This document shows, piece after piece, positions 17,346 to 26,050 of a DNA stretch of 64,000 nt; position 1 is the first letter of the stretch; every line of letters begins with the position of its first letter. The position numbers and the translations under genes are program-made. The notes below the pieces were generated by a model. The model saw only the letters and a program-made list of their open reading frames with translations, was not told the origin of the DNA and ran no database searches. Source of the stretch: Pseudomonas sp. MYb118 (GTDB lineage Bacteria > Pseudomonadota > Gammaproteobacteria > Pseudomonadales > Pseudomonadaceae); the NCBI RefSeq assembly GCF_040947875.1, contig NZ_JBFRXN010000002.1, forward strand, positions 992,001 to 1,056,000. Reading direction: 5' to 3'.

Positions 17346-18098
17346 ATGAAAAAGAACAAAACCTGCGGCCTCCGCTTCAAAATGCTCCTGAAAACGGCGG
17401 GCATCTCGACGACTGATTTCGCCCATCTCCTTAATTACGACAAGGCGCAAACCGTTCACAACTGGTACACCCGTGGCGTGCCAGACCACTGCCTTGAGGA
17501 AGTTGCCCGCAAGCTCTCGGTCAACAGCGAATGGCTGAAAACCGGCGACGGTCCGAAAGACGCCAGGCACCTGCGCCTGGTCAGCGATTCTGGCGATACG
17601 TTCGATGCCCAGGCTTTGCGGGGGGTCTACACCGTTGTCGAACCCACCGAGGTCGATCTGCCTTTTTTCAAGGAAGCACCGGTCGCACCCGGCTCCCACA
17701 AAACTCACGTCATCGTGGATAACCACCAGCCCATGCGCCTGCCGCGCAGCTACCTCGACGCCCTGGACATCAACTACGCCGATGCCATCTGCGCCCACAT
17801 GATCGGCAACAGCATGGCCGAGAAGATTGGAGACGGCTCCACCATTGCCATTGATCGCGGCCTGACCCAGATCGTCGACGGGGAAATCTATGCGATCGAG
17901 CACGACGGCATGCTCAGAATCAAATACCTGCATCGTTTGCCCGGCAATGGACTGCGGCTGCGCAGCCACAATAGCGCGGAATACCCGGATGAAATCTTCA
18001 GGGCCGCACAGATCGAAGAACAGAACATCAGGGTGCTGGGATGGGTGTTCTGGAGCGCGACCCTGAACAAGCGGCGCCCGCCCCTGCCGTTTTTATAA
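17346..18098 (+). CDS. Orphan phage-type repressor (XRE helix-turn-helix plus S24 LexA-like peptidase)
   Basis: A 250-residue protein related to CI/PrtR-type repressors. The N-terminal 70 residues carry a helix-turn-helix (TDFAHLLNYDKAQTVHNW). The C-terminal half is an S24 auto-protease domain with HMIGNSM (Ser156) and RIKYL (Lys193) as the expected Ser/Lys dyad, so self-cleavage during DNA damage is possible. No integrase, capsid or pyocin gene is adjacent. The start at 17346 is uncertain: no clear ribosome binding site is visible and a GTG lies 6 bases upstream. Confidence 0.82.
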   Translation: MKKNKTCGLRFKMLLKTAGISTTDFAHLLNYDKAQTVHNWYTRGVPDHCLEEVARKLSVNSEWLKTGDGPKDARHLRLVSDSGDTFDAQALRGVYTVVEPTEVDLPFFKEAPVAPGSHKTHVIVDNHQPMRLPRSYLDALDINYADAICAHMIGNSMAEKIGDGSTIAIDRGLTQIVDGEIYAIEHDGMLRIKYLHRLPGNGLRLRSHNSAEYPDEIFRAAQIEEQNIRVLGWVFWSATLNKRRPPLPFL

Positions 18099-18108
18099 AC
18101 CCACCCTG

Positions 18109-18203
18109 TCCTGTAGGAGCGAGCTTGCTCGCGATGGGGGCGTGTCAGTCAACGATGATGTCGGCTGACACACCGCATCGCGAGCAAGCTCGCTCCTACA
18201 GGA
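18109..18203. repeat. REPIN (GTAGGAGCGAGCTTGCTCGCG family)
   Basis: Inverted REP copies, extended by matching CCTGTCC and GGACAGG flanks, directly downstream of the repressor gene. The interior resembles that of the REPIN at 14749. Confidence 0.88.
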
Positions 18204-18249
18204 CAGGGGTGGGTGAACGTCAGGCTGGGAATTTCACAAAAAAATCAGT

Positions 18250-18393
18250 ATGCTGCGCCCCACATTTGCGCATCGCCCCGCTCTGCGGCGCAGATCCGCC
18301 CTGACGAAGCAGATGATTTTCTCGCCGAGTCCCACAGCCGGACGCAAGATCCGGGTGTACGTTTTGAAGGCTGGCGAGGTTTACCAAAAATGA
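18250..18393 (+). CDS. Possible small basic protein, 47 aa
   Basis: A short frame beginning MLRPTFAHRPALRRRS and ending KIRVYVLKAGEVYQK. It is Arg/Lys-rich and its second half reads like a beta-strand protein. An intrinsic terminator begins 19 bases after its stop, which is the best evidence for a transcript here. There is no convincing ribosome binding site. A remnant of a larger gene or a non-coding RNA ending at the terminator are alternatives. The remainder of 18099-18475 is the REPIN and plain spacer. Confidence 0.35.
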   Translation: MLRPTFAHRPALRRRSALTKQMIFSPSPTAGRKIRVYVLKAGEVYQK

Positions 18394-18411
18394 ACCAAGC
18401 CAGTCCCCGAG

Positions 18412-18435
18412 AAGCCGGCCACAAGCCGGCTTTTT
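18412..18435 (+). terminator. Intrinsic terminator (plus strand)
   Basis: AAGCCGGC-CACAA-GCCGGCTT stem-loop followed by a T-run. No long plus-strand gene precedes it, so it ends either the repressor message or a short transcript across 18250-18393. Confidence 0.8.
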
Positions 18436-18475
18436 AATGCCTGGAATCTCCCTCTCCCAGGCTTTCCTGCACGGT

Positions 18476-20197
18476 TCAGCCCACCTCGGTGGCCGCTGTG
18501 AAGCACGCCGGCGCCAGGCAGCACTCCCCTTTCTGCGGCTCCTCACGTGAGGTCGGCGTCCACGTCTGGTCAAACAACGTCGTCAATGTCGCCTGGTGGC
18601 TGATGCCAATCACCGTGCAGGCCGGCAATTGCTCACGCAGCAGCACCAGCAGCGCCAGCGCACTGGTTTCGTCCAACTGGTTGGTGGCCTCATCCAGGTA
18701 CAACGTATCCGGTGCGTACAGCAGCGCCCGCGCCAGGCCAATGCGTTGCTGCTCGCCGCCCGAGAGTTCGCGTGCCCATTCGGCCTGATCGCCCAAGCGA
18801 GTCACCAGCCCCGGCAGGCCAACCTGATGCAGGACGTCGACCAGACGTTCATCGCCAGGAATTTGCACGGCAGGATAGGCCAGCAGGGTGCGCAATGGCA
18901 CGCTGGGCAGATAAGGCTTTTGCGGCAGCAGCAGGCTGCGCCCCGGTGGCAATCCCCAGCCCCCTCGGCAGTATGGCCAGATGCCCTGCAAAGTGCGTAA
19001 CAAGGTGGATTTGCCAATACCGCTGCGACCCGCAATCAGCAGCCATTGGCCCGGCTGCACTTGCATACGGATGCCCGCCAGCAGTACGGCGCCGTCCGGA
19101 CGCAGGACATCCAGGCCGTCAATGCACAGGCAATCGCCGATCACCGGTGACCTGGCCTGGACCCGGGTGGCAGCGATCGCCTGTTCGAATTGCCCCAGGC
19201 GTTCCACCGCCGAACTCCAGCGCATCAGTTTCGGATACAGCTTGATGAACCAGCTCAGCGACCCCTGAACGGCACTGAAGGCACTGCGAATCTGCATCAG
19301 GCCACCCAAGGTGATGGTCTTGGCGAGAAAGGCCGGCAGTGCGGCAAACACCGGGATGATCAGGCTGACCCGCTCGTAGCTGACGACGAACAGGCTGAGG
19401 TTGCGTTCACGCCCCATCAGCTGTCGCCAATTGCGCGCGATGGCGCCGAAGCGCTCGGCCAGGTGCTGGCGCTCCACCGCCTCACCGCGATACAACGCGA
19501 TCTGCTCGGCATGCTCACGCTTGCGCAACAGGCTGGCACGGAAGTCCGCCTCGAAGTGCTGACGATCCACGTTCAAGCGATGCAGCGGTTGGCCAACCCA
19601 GTGGGTGATCAGACTGCCCGCCAGGGTATAGAGCACCACGATCCACACCAGATAGCCAGACAAGGTGACGCTGTAGCCACCCAGGGTGAAGGTCTGCACT
19701 CCCGACAATTGCCAGAGGATGCTGATGAAGGCCCCCACCTGCGCCATGTTGATGATGAACGACGCCACCAGCTCCACGCTGAGGTCGGTGACGATGTCGA
19801 CGTCTTCGGCAATCCGCTGGTCGGGGTTATCCGGCTCGCCCGCAAGGCCCAGACGATAGAACGCCTGGTCCGTCAGCCACGCGTGGGTGAACCGTTCGGT
19901 CATGGCCTGCCGCCAGCGCATCACCAGCGCCTTGCGCACCCAGTCCAGGGTCACGACGATCAACACATAGGCGCCCAGGTACAAGGCATAGCGGCCCATC
20001 AATGCATACAGGGCGTGGGTGTCGAACTCGCCGAGGGTGTCGTAGAAGGTCTTGCTCCAGGCGTTGATCAGCACGTTGATCTGCACGATCAGCAGGCCCA
20101 TGCCGATGATGCTGGCCAGCATTAGCCAACCCAGCCACTGTCCGCCATTACGCCAGAACGGCGCGGCGAGGCGGTAAAAGGTGCGCAAGCTGTTCAC
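18476..20197 (-). CDS. SbmA/YddA-type ABC transporter, fused membrane and ATPase domains (FusD-like)
   Basis: A 573-residue half-transporter. The N-terminal membrane domain (residues about 1-330) is of the SbmA/BacA type. The ATPase domain has Walker A GRSGIGKSTLL, signature LSGGEQQRIG and Walker B LYLDEATNQLD. SbmA/BacA relatives import peptides; E. coli YddA sits next to yddB (TonB receptor) and pqqL (M16 protease), exactly as here. The GTG start overlaps the stop of the protease gene (GTGA), indicating coupling. It is the last gene of the iron-regulated locus. Peptide import of protease products is my inference. Confidence 0.85.
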   Translation of the reverse strand: MNSLRTFYRLAAPFWRNGGQWLGWLMLASIIGMGLLIVQINVLINAWSKTFYDTLGEFDTHALYALMGRYALYLGAYVLIVVTLDWVRKALVMRWRQAMTERFTHAWLTDQAFYRLGLAGEPDNPDQRIAEDVDIVTDLSVELVASFIINMAQVGAFISILWQLSGVQTFTLGGYSVTLSGYLVWIVVLYTLAGSLITHWVGQPLHRLNVDRQHFEADFRASLLRKREHAEQIALYRGEAVERQHLAERFGAIARNWRQLMGRERNLSLFVVSYERVSLIIPVFAALPAFLAKTITLGGLMQIRSAFSAVQGSLSWFIKLYPKLMRWSSAVERLGQFEQAIAATRVQARSPVIGDCLCIDGLDVLRPDGAVLLAGIRMQVQPGQWLLIAGRSGIGKSTLLRTLQGIWPYCRGGWGLPPGRSLLLPQKPYLPSVPLRTLLAYPAVQIPGDERLVDVLHQVGLPGLVTRLGDQAEWARELSGGEQQRIGLARALLYAPDTLYLDEATNQLDETSALALLVLLREQLPACTVIGISHQATLTTLFDQTWTPTSREEPQKGECCLAPACFTAATEVG

Positions 20198-22980
20198 AGG
20201 CTGTCCTTGGGCAGTACGCGCAGTTGCACCTGGTTCTCCACCGGGAACAGCCGGGTGGCCAGGGGCTTGAGCAGGTCAATGCGCATGCCGTCGACCAGGT
20301 TGGCCTGGCTGCTCAGGTAACGTGGGTCCTGCCACTGCCGTTCGCTGAGCTGCAACCGCCGCCATTGCACGGCGGGGTCCGTGCGGCGCTTGCTTTCCTC
20401 ACGACGCAGGTGGCTACGCTCATTGGCGACCCAAGGTGCGTCTACCGCTTTATCCAGTTGCGCCAGGGTCTGGCGGGCCATCGCCCAGAGCTCGTCGGTA
20501 CGTTGCGGGTCGCAGGTGAAACTCAGTTGGCTTTCGATGCGCTGGGTCTGCGGGTTGAGCTCGCTGTCGAAGCGCAAGCGATACACCCCGGATGCCTCAC
20601 CGCGCAGGCGCTGCTTGAGCTTCTGGTTGGCCAGCTCGCGCAGGGCTGCGACACGGGCAGCCGCCTGGGGTGTCCAGGTGTGTTCGCTGAAGCTGCTGGC
20701 CTGGATGACCACCCGTGGTTCGAGGGCGATGGCCAGGTCGGCCCGACGTTGCCCGACGCTTTGCAGCGTGGCGTGCACAGGCAGCGCCTCGCGGCGCGGG
20801 ATGTTCGCCAACTGCTCGCGCACGGCCGTCTCGAGCACGCTCGGCTCGATGTCCGCCATCAGGTAGTACGTCACCTGCGATTGCGCCAGTTGTTGCCAGT
20901 CCCGGGTCAGCAGCGTGGCATCCAGGGCCCGCAACGCTTGCTCATCCGGGTTTTGCCAAATGTCACTGCCGTAGCGCAACTGCCGCTCGGCAGTCGCCTG
21001 GCGGGTGCGGACATCGTCGGGCCGGGTGCGCAGGCGCTGGAGCAGGTCATCCCGGGCAGCGCTGAACAGATCGTCGTCGATCACCGCCCCCACCTGGCTC
21101 TGGCGATAGCTTTGCAGCAGGGACTTCAAGGCCGCTGCGTTGGGTTGGCTGGTGGCGCTCAAGTGCAAGCGCGTGGCGCTCTGGTCCAGGCTCAGGCTGG
21201 CTCGCTGCAGCTTGCGCCAGGCCTCCAGGCTGTCGGCCGCGACACCGGCGGGACCACTCTGGGCGCCCAATTGCGCCGCCATTTGCAGACGCCAGGCCGG
21301 CGCATCGCTGCGGTTGAAGCCGGCGGACGACTCGGCTTGCAGGCGCCACTGGCCGGCTTCGGCGTTACGCTTGAGCCAGACCAGCTTGTCGCCGTTGGAC
21401 AAGGTCCAGTGCTGCACCTGTTCCGCCTCGAACACACGACGGGAGACCACATCGCCCGGTGCCTCGACGGCCTGCGGGGTGAAACTGGCCACCTCGGGTT
21501 CGGCTGCCTCGGTGGCAGCGGGTGCAGGCAAAGAGGTGCCGGCCAGGGTATCGCGCAACTGCTGCACATCGGTTACCGACGGCAAGCGCACCGTGCTGCT
21601 GCCCGGCGCGGTCACTTGCAATACCTGGTCCGGGCTGTCGATCCAGCGGCGCAGCCTGGCGTTGAGGTCGGCGCGATCGATGCTGTCGAGCACCTGCAGG
21701 TAACGCCGGGCGATCTGGTGGGGGGCGGCAACCGCGCGGTTCTGCACCGCGGCATCGTTGAGGCTGTTGACCCATTGCTCGAAGGTGCGCGATTCATCCC
21801 TGGCCAGCATGCCATTGGCCACTCGACGAATGTTCGCTTGCTCGCTGCTCAGGTCCGCCTCACTCAAGCCGTGTTGGCGCAGGCGCTCGAGTTCGGTCAA
21901 AAGCTGTTTCAGGGCCACGTCGTGATGAGCGCCGTCAACGCCGGCGGCCACCCCCAGCACGGTGGAGTACTCACCAATCAGGGTCTTCTGCGCCGTCAGG
22001 CTACGCACTCCGTCCTGCCGAGGTTGGCGACGCAGTTCCGCGACCAGCGCGGCCAGGGTCAGCCGATCGATCAGGCGCTCGCGCATGGCCTGCGATGTGG
22101 AGCCACGGCTGTCCGGCTCATGCAGACGAAACAGCAACGACACCTGGTTGCTGCCCGATTGCGGGTCTTGCAGACGGAAGATTTTCAGCTGGCCATCAAG
22201 GGTCAGTTCGCGGTGATCGCGCTCAGGCAGTGGCTTGGCTGGCGCTGCGCCGAACACCTGTTGAATCTGCTGCTTCAGGGCCTGCGGTTCGAAATCGCCG
22301 ACCACCGACAGAATCATGTTGTTGGGCACATACCAGCGCTGTTGAAAGCGCTGCAACGCCGGCAACGAGGCCGCGCGAATGGCCGCCTCGTTGCCGATGG
22401 TGCGGTGTTCGGGGTAGCGCGAACCGACACGCTGTGAGGCCGCGCGCTGGTCATTCATGCGCTGGGCCACGCCCAGCCCACCGCGCCACTCTTCGATGAC
22501 GATTGGCCGCTCACGCTCAAGATCGGCCGCCGTGTAGTCACCGGCAAACGCCAGCTGCGCGAGTTTTTCCAGGGCCTGCGCAGCGTGCCGGGTTCCGGCG
22601 TTGGGGCTGAGCAGGTATTGCGTGCGGTCGTAGCTGGTGACGGCATTGTAGTTACGCCCCTGCACCCAGCCCAGTTCGCTCATCTGTTGCCGCAGGTTGC
22701 GATCCAGGCCGGCGCGGCTGTGGAACGTCAGGTGTTCGAGCATGTGGGCCACGCCCACCTGGTCGTCGTCTTCATCGACGGAGCCGGCGCGCACGGTCAG
22801 GCGCAGGTCGAGGCGACCCGCCTGGCTGCTGTCGCGCACCAGGCGGTATTCCAGGCCATTGGCCAACTGCCCGCGCACGATTTGCGGCGACCAGGCCAGG
22901 GGCGTGTTGTCTTCGTTGGGCGGCGATGCGCAGGCACACAGCAGCAGCGGGCCAAGCAGGCCGGCAAGGAGCTTTTTCAT
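20194..22980 (-). CDS. M16-family zinc protease lipoprotein (PqqL/FusC-like)
   Basis: A 928-residue protein, the length of E. coli PqqL. It starts with a lipoprotein signal (LLLCACASPP, lipid Cys17). The inverted zinc motif HMLEH (79-83) and ERERPIVIEEWR (155-166) about 75 residues later supply the zinc ligands and catalytic Glu. The second half is the usual inactive M16 repeat pair. FusC of Pectobacterium cleaves imported plant ferredoxin to free its iron; PqqL is its E. coli homologue. The ATG 22980 is set by the signal peptide and AAGGAG just upstream; the longer open frame overlaps the receptor gene. It is 34 bases from the receptor and overlaps the ABC gene. Confidence 0.88.
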   Translation of the reverse strand: MKKLLAGLLGPLLLCACASPPNEDNTPLAWSPQIVRGQLANGLEYRLVRDSSQAGRLDLRLTVRAGSVDEDDDQVGVAHMLEHLTFHSRAGLDRNLRQQMSELGWVQGRNYNAVTSYDRTQYLLSPNAGTRHAAQALEKLAQLAFAGDYTAADLERERPIVIEEWRGGLGVAQRMNDQRAASQRVGSRYPEHRTIGNEAAIRAASLPALQRFQQRWYVPNNMILSVVGDFEPQALKQQIQQVFGAAPAKPLPERDHRELTLDGQLKIFRLQDPQSGSNQVSLLFRLHEPDSRGSTSQAMRERLIDRLTLAALVAELRRQPRQDGVRSLTAQKTLIGEYSTVLGVAAGVDGAHHDVALKQLLTELERLRQHGLSEADLSSEQANIRRVANGMLARDESRTFEQWVNSLNDAAVQNRAVAAPHQIARRYLQVLDSIDRADLNARLRRWIDSPDQVLQVTAPGSSTVRLPSVTDVQQLRDTLAGTSLPAPAATEAAEPEVASFTPQAVEAPGDVVSRRVFEAEQVQHWTLSNGDKLVWLKRNAEAGQWRLQAESSAGFNRSDAPAWRLQMAAQLGAQSGPAGVAADSLEAWRKLQRASLSLDQSATRLHLSATSQPNAAALKSLLQSYRQSQVGAVIDDDLFSAARDDLLQRLRTRPDDVRTRQATAERQLRYGSDIWQNPDEQALRALDATLLTRDWQQLAQSQVTYYLMADIEPSVLETAVREQLANIPRREALPVHATLQSVGQRRADLAIALEPRVVIQASSFSEHTWTPQAAARVAALRELANQKLKQRLRGEASGVYRLRFDSELNPQTQRIESQLSFTCDPQRTDELWAMARQTLAQLDKAVDAPWVANERSHLRREESKRRTDPAVQWRRLQLSERQWQDPRYLSSQANLVDGMRIDLLKPLATRLFPVENQVQLRVLPKDSL

Positions 22981-23014
22981 CAGGGTATCCAGGCTAATCA
23001 GGTCACGGGAAAAA

Positions 23015-25840
23015 TCAGAAGCGGTAGCCGACTTCCAGCCAGTACTGGCGGCCAACTTCGTAGCTGACGGTGGCCGAACTGCCACTGCCGACGATCTCGT
23101 TGACCTGGTCGGTGACGTTGGTGATGTCAACGGCGGCGAATAGCGCCTGGTCCTTGCCAGTGGGAATGTCCCAGCTGACGCGCATGTCCCACGTCGGCGC
23201 GGCCTTGACCTTGGCGGTGTCGTACACCACCAGGTCCTCACCGTGGTCGGTGACGGTCTCGCCGGTGTCGATCAACTGGTCGTAGGCACCGCGATAACGC
23301 AGGAAGTTACTGACGGTCAGGTTCCACTGCGGGATCTCGGTGATTGCCGTCAGGCGTGCGGTCCAGGGACGGTTGAAGTCGCTGGCCGGCAAATCGCTGT
23401 AGGCGATGCGCTTGCCGTCGAACATCACGTCGCCGTTCACGTATTGATCGGCGGTGATGCCCGACTCGTAGGTGCCGTAGGCATCCTTGGTGCGGGACCA
23501 GTCGAAGGCCATCTGCAGGCTGGTGCGCGTGCCCAGCCACTTGAGCTCTTCAAGGGGGGTGATGCTCAGCGTTATGTTGTCGCTCTCGCTGGAAGCCTTG
23601 TTGTTGTAGGTGTAGTAGATGCTGTCAAAACCCTCCTCCGGGCCCAGGCCCATGACCCGGGAGGACGACTTGCCGATCTTGTCCTTGCCGTCGCGGTGCA
23701 CGTACTTCAGGCGAAACTCGGTGTCGAGCCAGCGCTGGTCGACCCCCAGGGTCCATTCATCGTCATAGGGCACCTTGAGGTCGGTGAACTTGTTCAGGTT
23801 CTCCACCTGAGTGGCACGCCAGGCGCCGGTCTGCGTGGTGCGGGTGTACTGCGTGTTGAACCCCTGGCGGCCCTCGGCCAGGCGGTACTTGAACAGGTTG
23901 CGCCCGTAATAGCGGTTGGCGCCGAACACCAGCACGGTGCTGCGATCCCCGAAGAAGTCATAGTCACCGGCGAAGCGCGGCGCCAGGTTGGTCTTGCCCA
24001 TGTAGTCGTCGTTCTCCAGACGCAGGCCGGGGCGCAGGCCAAGCTTGCCGAACTGCATGGCATCTTCGACGAACAACGCATATTTGTTTTCGGTCATGTC
24101 GAGCTTGCCGGCGCCGTATTCCAGGCGGCTGCTTGCCCACTGGCGGGTGTTGCCATTGAGCAACTGGCCGACGGAACACAGGCTGTCGTTGTTGGCGCAG
24201 GTGGCCACGTTGTCGCGGCGGTTCATGGTGGCAGAAGTGGCCATGGTGTCGCGCTCCCAGGTGGCCTGGTTGCGCGTCAGTTCAAGGCCGCTCACCACCG
24301 CATGCTCGGCACCAGCCCAGTTGAATCCCTGCCAGTCCGCCTTGAGTTTGTAGTTGATGGTGCGCTGCGTTTGCTCAAGGTTGCCGAAAGAGCCTTCACC
24401 GCTGCGCGAGGTGTTGGAGGTCGGGTTGCCCCAGTTCTTGACGCTGGAGTAATACCAGGCAATGACGTCGTTGGATTCGGTCTCGCGCGAACTGTTGAGG
24501 TCGCCCAGCGCCAGCGTGTGCGACCAGCGCGCCGTATCCCCTTCCCACACCGCCTTGAGCGAACCCTGCCAGCCACCGTTGATGTTGGTGAAGCCGGAAT
24601 TGAGGTAGTTCTCGCGAAAGTAATAGTTTTCCTGGGGCGCCTGGATGAACGAGGCGTCGAGGCTCAGGCGATCACTGACGTTCCAGTAGGTTTTGACCAT
24701 GTAGTTGTCGAGCTGGCGGGTCTGGTCCTTGCTGCTGTCGGCGTTCGGGCTGTTGTAGCCGCCAGCGTAGACATTGAGCGGAATGGTCGAGCGCTTCTGG
24801 GAAAAACTCAGGATGCCGCCGAAGTCCTCGGTCAGGTGCCCTTCGAGCATGCCGCGCACCGTGGTCTTTTCGAACTCGGGCTGGTACTGCTCGCTGGAGG
24901 CGTTGTCGAAGCTGGCCTGGTCCTGTTCGGTGATGTGGTATTTGGTCCACGCCGACCGGCTCATCGAATAGGACACCTTGCCGTGCAAATCCTGGCTCGG
25001 GCGACGCGTGATGGCGTCGACCACGCCACCGTTGAAACCACCGTACTCGGCGGGCACGTTGCTGTCGTAGACCTTGACCTCTTCCAGGAGGTCGGCGTCC
25101 AGGGCAATGCCATGGGAGCGGCTGGGCGCTGCGTCGAATTGACGGGTCTCGCCAAAACCATGGGCGCCGGGGTCCAGGTCGTTATTGATCGAGATGCCGT
25201 CGATCATGAAATTGTTCTGGTAGAACTTGGCGCCGTTGATGCTGATGTCCGCCGGGTCGATTTCCCCCGGGGCATTGGAGTTCTGCTGATCGCTGCTGAA
25301 CTTCACGTTGGGGTGCATCTTCAGCAAGGTGGTGATGTCGCCATTGGCACCGGGAAACGCCTGGATCGCCTTGTGATCGATCACCGTGGCGCCCTGGTAG
25401 GAGTTCTCCCGGGTGAAGCCGAGCACGACTGTGTTATCCAGCTCCATGGGCTGGTCGACACCGGCCTCGGGCAGGCGATGAAACACCAGGGTGTCGCCTT
25501 CATAACCCCAGCCGATACCGGTGCCCTGCAGCAGATAAGCCAGGGCCGCATCGTTGCTCATGGCACCGTTGACGCCTTTGGAATTCACCCCCTTGAGCAG
25601 TCGTGGGTCGACGCTGATCTGCACGCCACTTTGCTGGCCGAACGCAATCAAGGCGGCGGCCAGAGGTTGCGCCGGGATACTGAAACCGGCGTTGGTGACA
25701 GGCGTATCCGTTTGCGCCAGTGCCAGGGGTAGCGGTCCGAGCGCGCAGCAAAGCCCCAGCAGGCCGGCGGCCGCGCCTTTTTTCAGGCGCAGCGGCCACA
25801 CGCCTGGAGTCCCAGGCAAGCGGTCAAGGGTGTGTGTCAT
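23015..25840 (-). CDS. TonB-dependent receptor with N-terminal STN signalling domain (FusA/YddB-like)
   Basis: A 941-residue outer-membrane receptor. A signal peptide ends near ALAQT (about residue 43). Residues about 50-120 form an STN domain (starting FSIPAQPLAAALIAFGQQSG), the part that signals to FecR. The plug follows (DISINGAKFYQNNFMIDGIS) and then a 22-strand barrel ending in the terminal aromatic residue (WLEVGYRF). It is followed by the M16 protease and ABC genes. The ligand is unknown; the protease neighbour points to a protein or peptide cargo rather than a siderophore. Confidence 0.9.
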   Translation of the reverse strand: MTHTLDRLPGTPGVWPLRLKKGAAAGLLGLCCALGPLPLALAQTDTPVTNAGFSIPAQPLAAALIAFGQQSGVQISVDPRLLKGVNSKGVNGAMSNDAALAYLLQGTGIGWGYEGDTLVFHRLPEAGVDQPMELDNTVVLGFTRENSYQGATVIDHKAIQAFPGANGDITTLLKMHPNVKFSSDQQNSNAPGEIDPADISINGAKFYQNNFMIDGISINNDLDPGAHGFGETRQFDAAPSRSHGIALDADLLEEVKVYDSNVPAEYGGFNGGVVDAITRRPSQDLHGKVSYSMSRSAWTKYHITEQDQASFDNASSEQYQPEFEKTTVRGMLEGHLTEDFGGILSFSQKRSTIPLNVYAGGYNSPNADSSKDQTRQLDNYMVKTYWNVSDRLSLDASFIQAPQENYYFRENYLNSGFTNINGGWQGSLKAVWEGDTARWSHTLALGDLNSSRETESNDVIAWYYSSVKNWGNPTSNTSRSGEGSFGNLEQTQRTINYKLKADWQGFNWAGAEHAVVSGLELTRNQATWERDTMATSATMNRRDNVATCANNDSLCSVGQLLNGNTRQWASSRLEYGAGKLDMTENKYALFVEDAMQFGKLGLRPGLRLENDDYMGKTNLAPRFAGDYDFFGDRSTVLVFGANRYYGRNLFKYRLAEGRQGFNTQYTRTTQTGAWRATQVENLNKFTDLKVPYDDEWTLGVDQRWLDTEFRLKYVHRDGKDKIGKSSSRVMGLGPEEGFDSIYYTYNNKASSESDNITLSITPLEELKWLGTRTSLQMAFDWSRTKDAYGTYESGITADQYVNGDVMFDGKRIAYSDLPASDFNRPWTARLTAITEIPQWNLTVSNFLRYRGAYDQLIDTGETVTDHGEDLVVYDTAKVKAAPTWDMRVSWDIPTGKDQALFAAVDITNVTDQVNEIVGSGSSATVSYEVGRQYWLEVGYRF

Positions 25841-25917
25841 GCAAAGATCCCCGCGCCGGTTATTACCGGCCAGTCAATGAATACGAATACATCTCAATTG
25901 CTGCGCGCGGGACAGAA

Positions 25918-25941
25918 GACGGGACAGCTCGAAGGATTTTC
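25918..25941 (-). promoter_or_regulatory. Candidate ECF-sigma promoter of the receptor-protease-ABC operon
   Basis: On the minus strand GAAAAT is followed after 14 bases by CGTC, similar to iron-starvation sigma promoters though with a short spacer. It is about 80 bases before the receptor start, downstream of the fecR terminator. Confidence 0.3.
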
Positions 25942-25972
25942 AGAAAAAAATGAAAATAATTTCAGAGGGCAC

Positions 25973-25998
25973 AAAAAAGCCCGCTCCGGGAGCAGGCT
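25973..25998 (-). terminator. Intrinsic terminator after fecR
   Basis: On the minus strand AGCCTGCTCCCGGAGCGGGCT forms a stem with one mismatch and is followed by six T. It separates the sigma-fecR message from the receptor operon. The rest of 25841-26050 is AT-rich leader. Confidence 0.8.
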
Positions 25999-26050
25999 GA
26001 TTGGCTGACATGATCAGGTACATGAACCCGGCGAATTCGCCCGGCAAGGC

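Noticed and set aside
17346..18098. Prophage remnant around the LexA-type repressor
   Set aside because: Neighbours are ppa and the import locus; no integrase, attachment repeats or structural genes are visible within several kb.
18213..18437. 74-codon plus-strand frame ending inside the terminator
   Set aside because: It starts next to a REPIN, uses the terminator stem as coding sequence and has no ribosome binding site; the shorter frame 18250-18393 fits the terminator better.
20224..25732. Long plus-strand open frames opposite the M16 protease and receptor genes
   Set aside because: Same antisense effect of codon bias; no recognisable domains and no start signals.
23015..25840. Siderophore receptor reading of the STN-domain receptor
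   Set aside because: Possible, since FecI/FecR systems usually serve siderophores, but the co-transcribed M16 protease and SbmA-type transporter fit protein or peptide cargo better. Kept only as an alternative.
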